The notes: generated by a model from the letters alone, not told the origin. Shown: positions 43,602-51,947, counted from the first letter of the stretch. The stretch is 64,000 nt of DNA from Flavobacteriaceae bacterium UBA4166 (GCA_002379985.1 DFVG01000013.1:24070-88069), one strand, 5' to 3'. Numbers and translations are program-made.

Positions 43602-44475
43602 GATCGTTCGTTGTGTCTTGTCCAAGTTGTTCGATAGTCTCCATGGTTCCTGAGAAATTTTTCTTTTCATTCAAGTGGAAATAGACCAACACTGTACCAA
43701 TAATAAGGATTGTTTGTAAGAGATAATTGGCGATCATTCCCAATGCACTAAGGGTCATGTATCCCCAATCGAACATGGACGTTGGGTCGGCACCAGAGAC
43801 TTCTTGCGCCATCGTAAATCCTTTAATGAAGAAATAGATGTATTGAGGTACTTGAAATATAATGGCAATCATGTAATAGATTATAGCTAGTACCAGGAGG
43901 GTCGCAAAAGTTATCCACCATTCGTTCTTAATTAATTGAAAGCAATAACTAATACTATCGCTCACGTCTCGACGTTCAAAAACTAACACAGAAGCTGCAC
44001 TGGCCAATACTACACCTACATAAACACCGGGAAAGAAACAAAATACAAACCCGACGCCAATGATGAGTCCCACTAACACATTCAACCCTAACAAGCTCCA
44101 AAAATTTTGTTTGACACCCGCTTTCACCGCCGGGATATCAACAACACCATTATTTTCAACGTAGGATCTTATGTAGTTTAAAATCGTTCCGTACAGCAAT
44201 GCATAATATACAAGGGCAGCAATGATCAGTGTTCCAAAAGCCAATAGCACAGAAGCGCCAAGCGTGCCCGAATAAGCTGGATCAAACACTCCAATACTTC
44301 CCAGCGTGGTTTGCAAATAAAACACATATGCCAAGACCACTATGAGAAGCGCGGGACCTGCGATTCTTAGGATCAATGAAAATAGCGGTTTCCATTCCTG
44401 ACGAATGAATTTAAAGGTATCGGTGAGAACATCACCAAGATCTCGTTGTTTTTTAAAGCGTATGGCTTCTTGCAT
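43594..44475 (-). CDS. multi-pass membrane protein of the MoxR cluster
   Basis: 293 residues, at least six membrane helices (about 35-58, 75-100, 130-155, 155-175, 195-220, 245-270). The N-terminus reads RFKKQRDLGDVLTDTFKFIRQEWKPLFSLIL, which resembles the glycerophosphodiester phosphodiesterase membrane-domain / DUF7847-type proteins often found beside SpoIIM. No catalytic motif is visible. It overlaps the SpoIIM-like gene end by 23 bp. The family name is tentative. Confidence 0.72.
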   Translation of the reverse strand: MQEAIRFKKQRDLGDVLTDTFKFIRQEWKPLFSLILRIAGPALLIVVLAYVFYLQTTLGSIGVFDPAYSGTLGASVLLAFGTLIIAALVYYALLYGTILNYIRSYVENNGVVDIPAVKAGVKQNFWSLLGLNVLVGLIIGVGFVFCFFPGVYVGVVLASAASVLVFERRDVSDSISYCFQLIKNEWWITFATLLVLAIIYYMIAIIFQVPQYIYFFIKGFTMAQEVSGADPTSMFDWGYMTLSALGMIANYLLQTILIIGTVLVYFHLNEKKNFSGTMETIEQLGQDTTNDHV

Positions 44476-45424
44476 GGTTTCTTTTTAGATAAATTGGATA
44501 GATGATATAATAGAAAACAATTAGGCTTAACGAGCCTCCAATAATCAATATGGCAAGCACATCGGGCATTTCTGTATGTCGTGTTACGAATCCTTCTAAA
44601 AATCCGGCGATGATAAAAAAAGGAATGGTACTTAACAATATTTTCAATCCGTTTTTCGCACCTCTCACAAAGGATTGTAATCGGGTATAGGTCTTCGGAA
44701 ATAGAATACTATTACCCAACACCAACCCTGCCGTTCCGGCGATGATGATCACCGAAATCTCAATCGTTCCATGGATCCAAATAGTACGAGCCGATTCCCA
44801 TAGCAAGCCCTGATCATAGAAAAAATATTGAAAACTTCCCAGCATGATCGCATTTCGCATAATAATATATAAGGTTCCCAGCCCCAGAATTAGTCCGTAG
44901 GCAAAGGCCAATAGGGCAACACGAATATTGTTGATGGTAATCCCTAAGAACATGTTCATTTCGTTCATATCCTTATATACGGCCATAGGGTCACCACGTT
45001 CAATATTATCTAAGGTCATATTTACATACCCATCGCCCAAGATCAGGCGTACAAAATCGCCATCCGTAGCACTAGAATAGGCACCCACCACAGCAAAGAG
45101 CATAAAAACGAGAAAGGTAATGAGTAACTGTTTGTGATATTGTGAAAATAATAAAGGAAACTCCTGCGTGTAAAAGGTGATAAACCTCCTTCTGGATTCT
45201 CGTTTTGTTTTGTAAATCTTTTGATGCGCTAAAATTGACAGTCCGTTGAGATACCGTAGGGTGTTGCTTTTTGGGTAGAAGGTTCGGGCGTAACTTAGGT
45301 GGTCTGTTACTTCAATATACAAGGCGCTTAATTCGTCAGGATCCATGGCAACATTATTCCGAAGAACATTTTCAAATCTTAACCATTTATCTTTATTTTG
45401 TTTCGCAAATGCCGCTTCACGCAT
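44453..45424 (-). CDS. SpoIIM-like (stage II sporulation protein M family) membrane protein
   Basis: 323 residues from the ATG at 45424, which has AAAGGG upstream and aligns with the usual MREAAFxKQNKDKW start; an ATG at 45460 would add 12 residues and make start codons overlap with the divergent gene. Helices near 95-120, 170-195, 205-230 and 260-310. The family name comes from sporulating bacteria, where SpoIIM joins peptidoglycan hydrolases during engulfment; in Bacteroidota, which do not sporulate, it accompanies MoxR/DUF58 and RDD genes, and its job is not known. Confidence 0.88.
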   Translation of the reverse strand: MREAAFAKQNKDKWLRFENVLRNNVAMDPDELSALYIEVTDHLSYARTFYPKSNTLRYLNGLSILAHQKIYKTKRESRRRFITFYTQEFPLLFSQYHKQLLITFLVFMLFAVVGAYSSATDGDFVRLILGDGYVNMTLDNIERGDPMAVYKDMNEMNMFLGITINNIRVALLAFAYGLILGLGTLYIIMRNAIMLGSFQYFFYDQGLLWESARTIWIHGTIEISVIIIAGTAGLVLGNSILFPKTYTRLQSFVRGAKNGLKILLSTIPFFIIAGFLEGFVTRHTEMPDVLAILIIGGSLSLIVFYYIIYPIYLKRNHARSHTL

Positions 45425-45458
45425 GTAATCGCCCTTTTTTTTCAAAGAAACAGTATTC

Positions 45459-46175
45459 ATGGATAATTTTCAAATAGAAACCGCTCAAAATGTAAACATC
45501 GTGCAAAACGTAGCGGGAGTAGGAGATCGTATTTTGGCGTATCTAATTGATTCCCTTATTATAGCGATCTACATTATCATAATTGCAGTCTCATTTAGTG
45601 CGATATCTTACGGCGATGATATGTTTTGGGTGTTTATCTTAGCCATCGGACTCCCAATTTTTCTGTACCATTTGTTGTTTGAAATGTTTTGGGACGGAAG
45701 AAGTCCCGGAAAGGCGGTCTTTAAACTTCGTGTGGTGATGCTTGACGGTTCGAAGCCGGCATTTTCTAATTATTTGTTGCGTTGGTTACTGCGAATGATC
45801 GATATATCGCTCACCAGTGGGGCCTTGGCATTGGTAACGATCTTGCTGAATGGCAAAGGACAGCGGCTAGGGGACGTTGCTGCAACCACCACGGTGATCA
45901 GTGAAAAGAAAACCGTTTCGTTTTCGCAGACCATTTTGATGGATATCCCTAGTGATTACGAACCCAAATATGCTCAAGTCACGATTTTTTCTGATCAAGA
46001 GATGGATACCATAAAAAGTGTGTTTCAAGAAGCGAAATACAACGGCAATCACAATGTGATTTTAAAGCTTTCTGAAAAAGTAGCGAAGCTCATGGAAATA
46101 ACGTTCGAGGAACGTCCCATCGTATTTTTGGACAAAGTGATCAAAGACTATAATTACTATACGCAACAAATGTAA
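45459..46175 (+). CDS. RDD family membrane protein
   Basis: 238 residues. RDD domain at about 15-150: GVGDRILAYLIDSLIIAIYII, the second helix pair, and FEMFWDGRSPGKAVFKLRVVMLDG, then LLRWLLRMIDI. The C-terminal 80 residues are cytoplasmic and helical (ATIFSDQEMDTIKSVFQEA.. type sequence). Function unknown, possibly transport or stress related. It starts divergently from the SpoIIM-like gene, and together they form the head of the two-way cluster. The TRIC gene follows after 3 bp. Confidence 0.9.
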   Translation: MDNFQIETAQNVNIVQNVAGVGDRILAYLIDSLIIAIYIIIIAVSFSAISYGDDMFWVFILAIGLPIFLYHLLFEMFWDGRSPGKAVFKLRVVMLDGSKPAFSNYLLRWLLRMIDISLTSGALALVTILLNGKGQRLGDVAATTTVISEKKTVSFSQTILMDIPSDYEPKYAQVTIFSDQEMDTIKSVFQEAKYNGNHNVILKLSEKVAKLMEITFEERPIVFLDKVIKDYNYYTQQM

Positions 46176-46178
46176 GGA

Positions 46179-46793
46179 ATGGACCTGTTTTTAGTGATCG
46201 ATATTTTAGGAACGATTTCTTTTGCTGTTTCAGGTGTGCTCACCGCCATGAAAAAGCGTTTGGACGCGTTTGGGATCCTTATCATTGCCTTCGTTACAGC
46301 CGTAGGAGGAGGAACGCTTCGTGATGTGTTGATCGATGCGAATATTGCATGGATGCGTAATTTGACGTATCTCTATGTGATCATCATTTCTTCGATTCTC
46401 GCTGTTATCTTCCGAAGAAAATTAACGTATGTAAGACGCTCCCTGTTCTTGTTTGATACGATTGGTATCGGACTCTACACAGTGGTGGGAATAGAGAAGG
46501 GGATTGCGGCTGGATTTCCGCCCATCATTTGTATCGCACTCGGGACATTATCAGCTTGTTTTGGAGGCGTCATTCGGGATATCTTGTGTAATGAGATTCC
46601 CATTATTTTTCGGAAGGAGATCTATGCGACTGCTTGTATCGTAGGCGGACTCACCTATTTCTTGCTGTTACAAACGCCCTTGTCGGTTAATTGGGTCGTT
46701 ATTCTCTCGGGATCCATGGTGATCACCGTGCGCCTTTTGGCTGTGACGTTTAACGTTTCATTGCCTTCGGTCTACAGAGATAAAGCATCTTAA
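46179..46793 (+). CDS. TRIC/UPF0126 family cation channel-like protein
   Basis: 204 residues, seven hydrophobic segments arranged as two repeats: DILGTISFAVSGVLTAMKKRLDAFGILIIAFVTAVGGGTLRDVLI at the start, and DTIGIGLYTVVGIEKGIAAG...TLSACFGGVIRDILCNEIP in the second half. The GGGTLRD and GGVIRD pairs mark the family, whose bacterial members form trimeric K+/cation-conducting pores similar to animal TRIC channels. It lies 3 bp after the RDD gene and is convergent with the cyclophilin gene (4-bp overlap of stops). Confidence 0.92.
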   Translation: MDLFLVIDILGTISFAVSGVLTAMKKRLDAFGILIIAFVTAVGGGTLRDVLIDANIAWMRNLTYLYVIIISSILAVIFRRKLTYVRRSLFLFDTIGIGLYTVVGIEKGIAAGFPPIICIALGTLSACFGGVIRDILCNEIPIIFRKEIYATACIVGGLTYFLLLQTPLSVNWVVILSGSMVITVRLLAVTFNVSLPSVYRDKAS

Positions 46794-47536
46794 TCAATAA
46801 CCTTTGCCCTAATATAGACATTTCGCAAAGGCCAATCGCCATCATCATGAGGCAGGTTGGCGATCTTCTCGACCAACTCCATATTGCGAGTTACCCGCCC
46901 AAAAATGGTATAGTTACCATTGAGATGGCCGGTGGAACTTTGTGGCCCTAAAAAGATGAAGAACTCATAAGGCGCGGTTTGCTTGCCGGGATTCTCCCGA
47001 TACTCTTTGGCACCACTTACGGTTCCGTAGCGATGTACGCGATTATTATCTAATTCCGCAGGTAATAAATAGTCTCCTAATTTTCCACGTTTCTTTGGGG
47101 TTGAAATATTGTCACTATTGCCGCCTTGAATGATAAAATTTGGAACGATGCGATGGAAAAAGGTTTCATTGAAATAGCCCTGCTTCGTCAAATAAATAAA
47201 ATTGGCGCGATGCAGCGGAGTATCTTCGAAGAGTTCAATATCCAAACTATCTTTAAATTCCCCATTAAAAGCTGTGATACGCACCTTGGTTTCAGGATTT
47301 TTCTTTCCGTAGCTCGTTAGGAAAGAAATGACGTTGTCATTGGTAATTTTCGGAAAAGCAGAGAGTGAGTCGGTTTCCTTTTTCGAATCAATCTCTTGTT
47401 TGGCTTCTTTTGAAACTGTTGTATCTTTGAGTGAAGAAGGAGTTGTGGCAACCCCTTCTTTTTGTTTTTGTTCTCCGCAAGCGGAACACAATAATGCGAT
47501 GAGACTGAAGCACAAAAAGATTTTAAGATATGACAT
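46790..47536 (-). CDS. cyclophilin-type peptidyl-prolyl isomerase, lipoprotein
   Basis: 248 residues from the ATG at 47536. Lipoprotein signal (MSYLKIFLCFSLIALLCSAC) then GEQKQKEG and a linker to about 75. The cyclophilin domain (about 80-248) has DIELFEDTPLHRANFIYL, FFHRIVPNFIIQGG, FFIFLGP, HLNGNYTIFGRV. Catalyses proline isomerisation in folding of exported proteins. The 5' end overlaps the divergent Nudix gene by 7 bases. A longer reading from 47554 is possible but puts extra residues ahead of the signal peptide. Confidence 0.92.
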   Translation of the reverse strand: MSYLKIFLCFSLIALLCSACGEQKQKEGVATTPSSLKDTTVSKEAKQEIDSKKETDSLSAFPKITNDNVISFLTSYGKKNPETKVRITAFNGEFKDSLDIELFEDTPLHRANFIYLTKQGYFNETFFHRIVPNFIIQGGNSDNISTPKKRGKLGDYLLPAELDNNRVHRYGTVSGAKEYRENPGKQTAPYEFFIFLGPQSSTGHLNGNYTIFGRVTRNMELVEKIANLPHDDGDWPLRNVYIRAKVID

Positions 47537-48171
47537 TTGAAGCATTTTCTGCAAAGATCGTAAAAGTTGCCCACATGAACTTGCCGGGAGAAGCAGCGCA
47601 TGTAGAAATGGCGCCCATAGAACGAATTATTGCGTTAAAGCGTCAAGCAGAACGCCAGAAAACGGCCAGAAAAGCCGCTGTGATGGTCCTTTTTTACCCA
47701 GGGGACAATTCGGAAACCCACATGATCCTTATTCTACGAAGAACCTATAAAGGGGTGCATTCTAATCAAGTTGGCTTCCCCGGTGGAAAAGTGGAGCCGG
47801 AAGATAAGAACCTACAGGATACTGCCCTTAGAGAAACCGAAGAAGAAGTGGGCGTACCGGTAGCATCGATAGAGGTTGTCACTGCATTGACGAATATCTA
47901 TATACCTCCAAGTGATTACGTAGTTCAACCCTTTTTAGGCTTTACGCGGAAACGCCCCAAATTTGTAGCACAGGAAAAAGAAGTAGCTGCCTTAATTGAA
48001 GTACCGTTACGAGAATTCTTAGCTCCGGAATCTTTAACAGAGCAAAAAATCACCACTTCTTACGCTTCCAACATTCAGGTTCCGGCGTTTGTATTGGGGG
48101 GTCATGTGGTTTGGGGAGCTACCGCTATGATGCTCAATGAGGTACGTGCTTTGCTATGCCAATTAGACTAA
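47530..48171 (+). CDS. Nudix hydrolase, CoA pyrophosphatase-like
   Basis: 213 residues. The Nudix box is complete: GGKVEPEDKNLQDTALRETEEEVGV at about 95-119 (G-x5-E-x7-REUXEEXGU). The preceding RAxAVMVLFYPGD... and the following YIPPSDYVVQPFLGF fit the NudL/CoA-diphosphatase group, which cleaves CoA or related nucleotides to limit coenzyme damage. It shares its first seven bases with the oppositely oriented cyclophilin gene, so its promoter must lie within that gene. Confidence 0.9.
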   Translation: MTFEAFSAKIVKVAHMNLPGEAAHVEMAPIERIIALKRQAERQKTARKAAVMVLFYPGDNSETHMILILRRTYKGVHSNQVGFPGGKVEPEDKNLQDTALRETEEEVGVPVASIEVVTALTNIYIPPSDYVVQPFLGFTRKRPKFVAQEKEVAALIEVPLREFLAPESLTEQKITTSYASNIQVPAFVLGGHVVWGATAMMLNEVRALLCQLD

Positions 48172-48186
48172 TGGGTCTTAATTTTG

Positions 48187-48194
48187 TATCTTTG
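48187..48194 (+). promoter_or_regulatory. -7 element of the acyltransferase gene
   Basis: TATCTTTG, an exact TAnnTTTG, 44 bp before the start codon; TTAG sits 20 bp upstream in the -33 position. The element begins just after the Nudix stop codon. Confidence 0.6.
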
Positions 48195-48238
48195 CACGTT
48201 TCTATTTTTGTATTAGAAACCGCCTACAAAATGTAGCT

Positions 48239-49042
48239 ATGGGGCTTTTTAAGAAAAATCCGTTCGGACATATACTCTTTCTGAAAAAATGGCTTATCCG
48301 TATCATGGGAGCCTTAACACACCGTCGTTTCAAAGGGTTTAATCAATTGCAGATCGATGGAAGTGAGATTATCAAGAATCTTCCAGACACCAATGTGCTT
48401 TTTGTCTCTAACCACCAGACATATTTTGCCGATGTGGTTGCCATGTTTCATGTATTCAATGCAAGCCTGAGTGGTCGTGTAGACAGTATCAAGAACATTG
48501 GATATCTATGGAACCCTAAACTCAATTTATACTTTGTTGCGGCTAAAGAAACGATGCAGTCAGGATTGCTTCCAAAGATACTGGCCTATGCAGGTTCGGT
48601 GAGTATTGAACGCACTTGGAGAGCGCAAGGAAAAGAGGTGAATCGGCAAGTAAAAATGAGCGATGTAAGCAATATTAGTAAAGCGCTTGACGATGGGTGG
48701 GTGATTACCTTTCCGCAGGGAACCACCAAACCCTGGAAGCCCATCAGGCGTGGTACCGCTTTTATTATTAAGGAAAATAAACCGATCGTCGTTCCTATTG
48801 TGATTGATGGTTTTCGCCGTTCCTTTGATAAAAAAGGAATTCGGGTTCGAAAAAAAGGAATTCTTCAGAGTATGGAGATCAAAGAACCTCTGGATATTGA
48901 TTATGAGAACGAATCGATTGACTCCATTGTAGAAAAAATTGAATTTGCCATTGAACAGCATCCCTCCTTCCTAAAAGTGATTCCGCAGGAAGAACTCGAA
49001 AAAGAAGAGGCGTTGAACAAAACCCGTCAGTGGCGCTATTAA
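48239..49042 (+). CDS. 1-acyl-sn-glycerol-3-phosphate acyltransferase-like protein
   Basis: 267 residues, no signal peptide, one membrane-near helix. PlsC-type lysophospholipid acyltransferase: block I is FVSNHQTYFADVVAMFHV near 60 (His-x5-Asp instead of the common His-x4-Asp), block II/III around GSVSIERTWRAQGKEVNR near 120, and block IV FPQGTTKPWKPIRRGTAF near 160, where Q replaces the usual E of FPEGT. These enzymes add the second acyl chain in phospholipid synthesis or remodel related lipids. Single-gene unit with its own promoter. Confidence 0.85.
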   Translation: MGLFKKNPFGHILFLKKWLIRIMGALTHRRFKGFNQLQIDGSEIIKNLPDTNVLFVSNHQTYFADVVAMFHVFNASLSGRVDSIKNIGYLWNPKLNLYFVAAKETMQSGLLPKILAYAGSVSIERTWRAQGKEVNRQVKMSDVSNISKALDDGWVITFPQGTTKPWKPIRRGTAFIIKENKPIVVPIVIDGFRRSFDKKGIRVRKKGILQSMEIKEPLDIDYENESIDSIVEKIEFAIEQHPSFLKVIPQEELEKEEALNKTRQWRY

Positions 49043-49043
49043 T

Positions 49044-49691
49044 CTACACCTCTATTTTCTTTAATTCTTTATAGTTTCGCTTCAGTCTTCGAAGCAAAAT
49101 TCCGTACACCAATCGATAAAAAATGATCAGGAAGATGATCATTAGTGCCCCTACAACCAGCTGTGCCGTGAAGAACACGGTTGTAAAGCTTTCCGCTGGA
49201 ATCGCCGCATACCCTCCGTTATACTTGGCAAACACCTCATAGAGCAGTTCTCGCTTTGTGTAGTAAACCAAATTGGTAAAGATCAGCAACAAAATGGCTG
49301 CGCCAATTTGGTAATAGACAAAATAACGAACGGTTTTTCGGGTCTTGAGGATACTCTTCATCAACTCCTTGATCGTGTCTGTCACTTGAATTGATCTGTA
49401 ATTCTTGTAGAACAAATAGATAAACACCAAGGTCACAACGTACATGACGATACTGAAGATTAAGAGCGTTGTTTTCAAGCCCATTTCTTCATTGACCTCT
49501 TTGGTCGATTCCGGAACAAGGAACGACAAGGCGGTCCAGAGGACCAATTCAGCCACACTGATGTAAAAAATCCACTTCACCATCGAGGAGGATTTTTTCA
49601 ACAACATCGGGTAAATATCCTTTGCAGAGAATTTAGGAAAATCCTGCTCCCGGCGCTGCCACTGATCTTTTAATACTTCCAACTCATCCAT
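49044..49691 (-). CDS. membrane partner of the downstream-type sigma factor (putative anti-sigma)
   Basis: 215 residues. A cytoplasmic N-terminus (MDELEVLKDQWQRREQDFPKFSAKDIYPMLLKKSSSMV) is followed by four membrane helices near 35-60, 70-95, 115-140 and 165-195 and a basic C-terminus. It begins 5 bp after the sigma factor stop and so is translated with it. The position and layout suggest a membrane anti-sigma or regulator, but no known anti-sigma domain is recognisable. Confidence 0.65.
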   Translation of the reverse strand: MDELEVLKDQWQRREQDFPKFSAKDIYPMLLKKSSSMVKWIFYISVAELVLWTALSFLVPESTKEVNEEMGLKTTLLIFSIVMYVVTLVFIYLFYKNYRSIQVTDTIKELMKSILKTRKTVRYFVYYQIGAAILLLIFTNLVYYTKRELLYEVFAKYNGGYAAIPAESFTTVFFTAQLVVGALMIIFLIIFYRLVYGILLRRLKRNYKELKKIEV

Positions 49692-49696
49692 ACGAG

Positions 49697-50191
49697 TTAC
49701 GGATTTAATATTTTACGTAATTTCTCTTTGATTCGGTTCATCTTTACACGTGCATTCACCTCTGTGATTCCCAACGTTTGTGAGATTTCCCGATAATTTT
49801 TATCCTCCAGATACAGAAAAACCAAAGCCTTGTCAATATCATTCAGCGTTTTAACCGCCTGGTACATTAGTTTCAATTGTTCTTCGATCGTATCGTCATA
49901 AGGTTCCGATTGGATCTTAAAACTCACTCCTTCATAATCCTGCGTTCTAACCCGGCGCTTGCTCTTTCGATACAGCGTAATGGCTGTATTTAATGCGACT
50001 CGATACATCCACGTACTAAATTTAGAATCGCCTCTAAATTTTGGATACGCACGCCACAATTGTATAGTAATCTCCTGAAACAGATCATTATGCGATTCTT
50101 TGTCGTGCGTGTATAGCCGACAAATCTTATGGACAATGTTCTGATTCTCCTCTAACTGGGCGACAAAACGATGTTCAAGTTCTTCAGTCAA
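49697..50191 (-). CDS. sigma-70 family RNA polymerase sigma factor (TTG start)
   Basis: 164 residues. Region 2 (NQNIVHKICRLYTHDKESHNDLFQEITIQLWRAYPKFRGDSKFSTWMYRVALNTAITLYR) and region 4 (LNDIDKALVFLYLEDKNYREISQTLGITEVNARVKMNRIKEKLR) are intact. The start codon at 50191 is TTG; no ATG or GTG lies in frame between the upstream stop and the conserved part. Pairs with the membrane protein at 49044. A 125-bp divergent region lies between it and the NDH-2 gene. Confidence 0.92.
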   Translation of the reverse strand: MTEELEHRFVAQLEENQNIVHKICRLYTHDKESHNDLFQEITIQLWRAYPKFRGDSKFSTWMYRVALNTAITLYRKSKRRVRTQDYEGVSFKIQSEPYDDTIEEQLKLMYQAVKTLNDIDKALVFLYLEDKNYREISQTLGITEVNARVKMNRIKEKLRKILNP

Positions 50192-50297
50192 TGGTTGTTC
50201 GTTAGCTGTATCATTAGTAGATATGGGTACAGGTTTGTTACATATTTCTTAAAAATAACATCTTTTTTATGGGATGCCTTACAGTTGTTGTACTTTT

Positions 50298-50318
50298 ATA
50301 GTAGAAGTACACTACTAT
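50298..50318. promoter_or_regulatory. inverted repeat over the NDH-2 start codon
   Basis: ATAGTAG-AAGTACA-CTACTAT, perfect 7-bp arms, ending within the ATG at 50317. Just upstream TACTTTTA (50291-50298) is a likely -7 element with one mismatch. A protein bound here, or an RNA hairpin, would cover the start of translation; regulation of the NADH dehydrogenase is inferred. Confidence 0.45.
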
Positions 50319-51591
50319 GAATATTCCTTCCTCAGAATTACCCCGAGTTGTGGTCATCGGTGGTGGTTTTGCCGGAATTGCTTTTATCAAGAAAATGATC
50401 AAAGCACCCGTTCAATTGGTGCTGTTCGACAAGCACAATTACCACACCTTTCAACCCTTATTATATCAAGTTTCTACCGCCGGTTTAGAACCCGATTCTA
50501 TCGCCTATCCGCTTCGGAAGATCTTTCGGAAACACGACAATTTTCATTTTCGCTTGGCAAACGTCAACCATATTGACACCGAAATAAAACAAGTGGAGAC
50601 CCCCATCGGAAGCTTAGCGTATGATTACCTCGTGATCGCTACGGGAACGCGTACCAATTTCTTCGGAAATGAAAACATCGAGAAGAACAGTATGGCCATG
50701 AAAACCGTGCCGCAAGCACTCAACATACGAAGTTTGATGCTGCAAAATATCGAGGAGGCCGATCAGTCTGATGATGCTGCAAAGCGAAAGCGATTGCTCA
50801 ATTTTGTAATCGCGGGAGCAGGACCTACCGGTGTAGAATTGGCGGGCGCCTTGGCAGAGTTCCGAAAAGGGATTCTTGAAAACGATTATCCAGAATTGGA
50901 CGAGGAAGAAATGGAAATTCACCTTTTAGAGGGGGATGACAGCGTATTGGCACATATGAGTGATACGTCTTCAGAGAAAGCGCAGCGCTTTTTAGAAAAA
51001 ATGGGGGTGCAGATCCATTTAAATACCATGGTGAGTGACTACGATGGGTCAACTGTGACCACCAAAGACGGCACCCAATTTGAAACCGCCACTTTTATTT
51101 GGGCGGCAGGCGTTACCGGAGCTCCGGTAAAAGGAATTCCCGTGGCACAGCTCATGGAAAAATTAAATCGCTATAAAGTAGATCGCTTTAGTCGTATTCA
51201 GGGCTTAGAAAACATTTTTGCAGTAGGCGATATTGCCTTGATGGAAACCGAAGCATTCCCGAAAGGTCATCCGCAGGTGGCGCAACCCGCCATTCAGCAA
51301 GGAAAGCACTTGGCTAAAAATTTAAAACGTCTCTTAAAACAGCAAGACCTAGAGCCGTTTAGCTATTTCGATAAGGGAACTATGGCAACGATCGGTCGGA
51401 ATAAAGCTGTGGTAGACTTCAAAAAGATGCGTTTTGGAGGCGCTTTTGCTTGGCTGCTCTGGATGTTTGTACACCTATGGTTCTTAGTAGGCTTTCGCAA
51501 TCGCGTAATCACCTTTTTTAATTGGACCTACAATTATATCAATTATGATCGCGCCGCCCGATTGATCATTCGTCCGTTCAAGAATCGTTAG
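50317..51591 (+). CDS. type II NADH:quinone oxidoreductase (NDH-2)-like
   Basis: 424 residues. FAD site GGGFAGIAFIKKM at about 15-27 and NADH site AGAGPTGVELAGALAEF near 166-182, then the second FAD motif NIFAVGDIALME near 302 and QPAIQQGKHLAKNL. C-terminal hydrophobic amphipathic helix region (AWLLWMFVHLWFLVGFRNRVITFFNW) anchors it to the inner face of the membrane. NDH-2 feeds electrons from NADH to menaquinone without pumping protons. The stop codon overlaps the end of the convergent 63-residue gene by 4 bases. Confidence 0.93.
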   Translation: MNIPSSELPRVVVIGGGFAGIAFIKKMIKAPVQLVLFDKHNYHTFQPLLYQVSTAGLEPDSIAYPLRKIFRKHDNFHFRLANVNHIDTEIKQVETPIGSLAYDYLVIATGTRTNFFGNENIEKNSMAMKTVPQALNIRSLMLQNIEEADQSDDAAKRKRLLNFVIAGAGPTGVELAGALAEFRKGILENDYPELDEEEMEIHLLEGDDSVLAHMSDTSSEKAQRFLEKMGVQIHLNTMVSDYDGSTVTTKDGTQFETATFIWAAGVTGAPVKGIPVAQLMEKLNRYKVDRFSRIQGLENIFAVGDIALMETEAFPKGHPQVAQPAIQQGKHLAKNLKRLLKQQDLEPFSYFDKGTMATIGRNKAVVDFKKMRFGGAFAWLLWMFVHLWFLVGFRNRVITFFNWTYNYINYDRAARLIIRPFKNR

Positions 51592-51779
51592 TCGATTTTC
51601 ACCTTGATAGGCCCGCCATTAGAAACCCAGCCACCGCCAATTTCATCAAGATTCACGTCTAATTCGTCACTAGTATCAATACTGGTAACATTCACTTTTA
51701 CTTCATCGTACGAATCAATGCTTTTTACATTCACGTTCATTTCATCATAGGTGTTGATATCTACAATACGAACATCCAT
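51588..51779 (-). CDS. 63-residue protein with three 13-residue repeats
   Basis: Read as VDINTYDEMNVN / VKSIDSYDEVKVN / VTSIDTSDELDVN followed by LDEIGGGWVSNGGP and a short basic tail: three back-to-back repeats of 12-13 residues with pattern V-x-x-I-D-x-Y-D-E-x-x-V-N. Such regular alternation favours a tiny beta-solenoid or stacked strands. There is no signal peptide. No family is recognised. The gene is 33 bp downstream of the 44-residue gene, both after the cyclase on the minus strand. It could be a small binding or capping protein; the function is unknown. Confidence 0.55.
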   Translation of the reverse strand: MDVRIVDINTYDEMNVNVKSIDSYDEVKVNVTSIDTSDELDVNLDEIGGGWVSNGGPIKVKID

Positions 51780-51812
51780 AGTGTTATTTTCTGAAATAGG
51801 AACGAGCGCATA

Positions 51813-51947
51813 TTATGTGGAAATACTAGGCGGGAGTTCGTTGCTTGAATGAGCTGGTGTGATCAGTGAATTGCCCTTAAATAAGAGCCCTACTAAGGCA
51901 AAAGCGATAATGGTTAATACCGTTTTGGTGTAAACATCAGTTTTCAT
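51813..51947 (-). CDS. 44-residue single-helix membrane peptide
   Basis: Read from the gap: ATG at 51947, TAA at 51813. Sequence starts MKTDVYTKTVLTIIAFALVGLLF, a clear membrane helix, then KGNSLITPAHSSNELPPSIST. Similar small single-helix proteins with a polar tail occur in Flavobacteria, but I cannot name the family. It lies between the cyclase gene (ends 52005) and the repeat protein, on the same strand, so the three may be co-transcribed. Confidence 0.5.
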   Translation of the reverse strand: MKTDVYTKTVLTIIAFALVGLLFKGNSLITPAHSSNELPPSIST

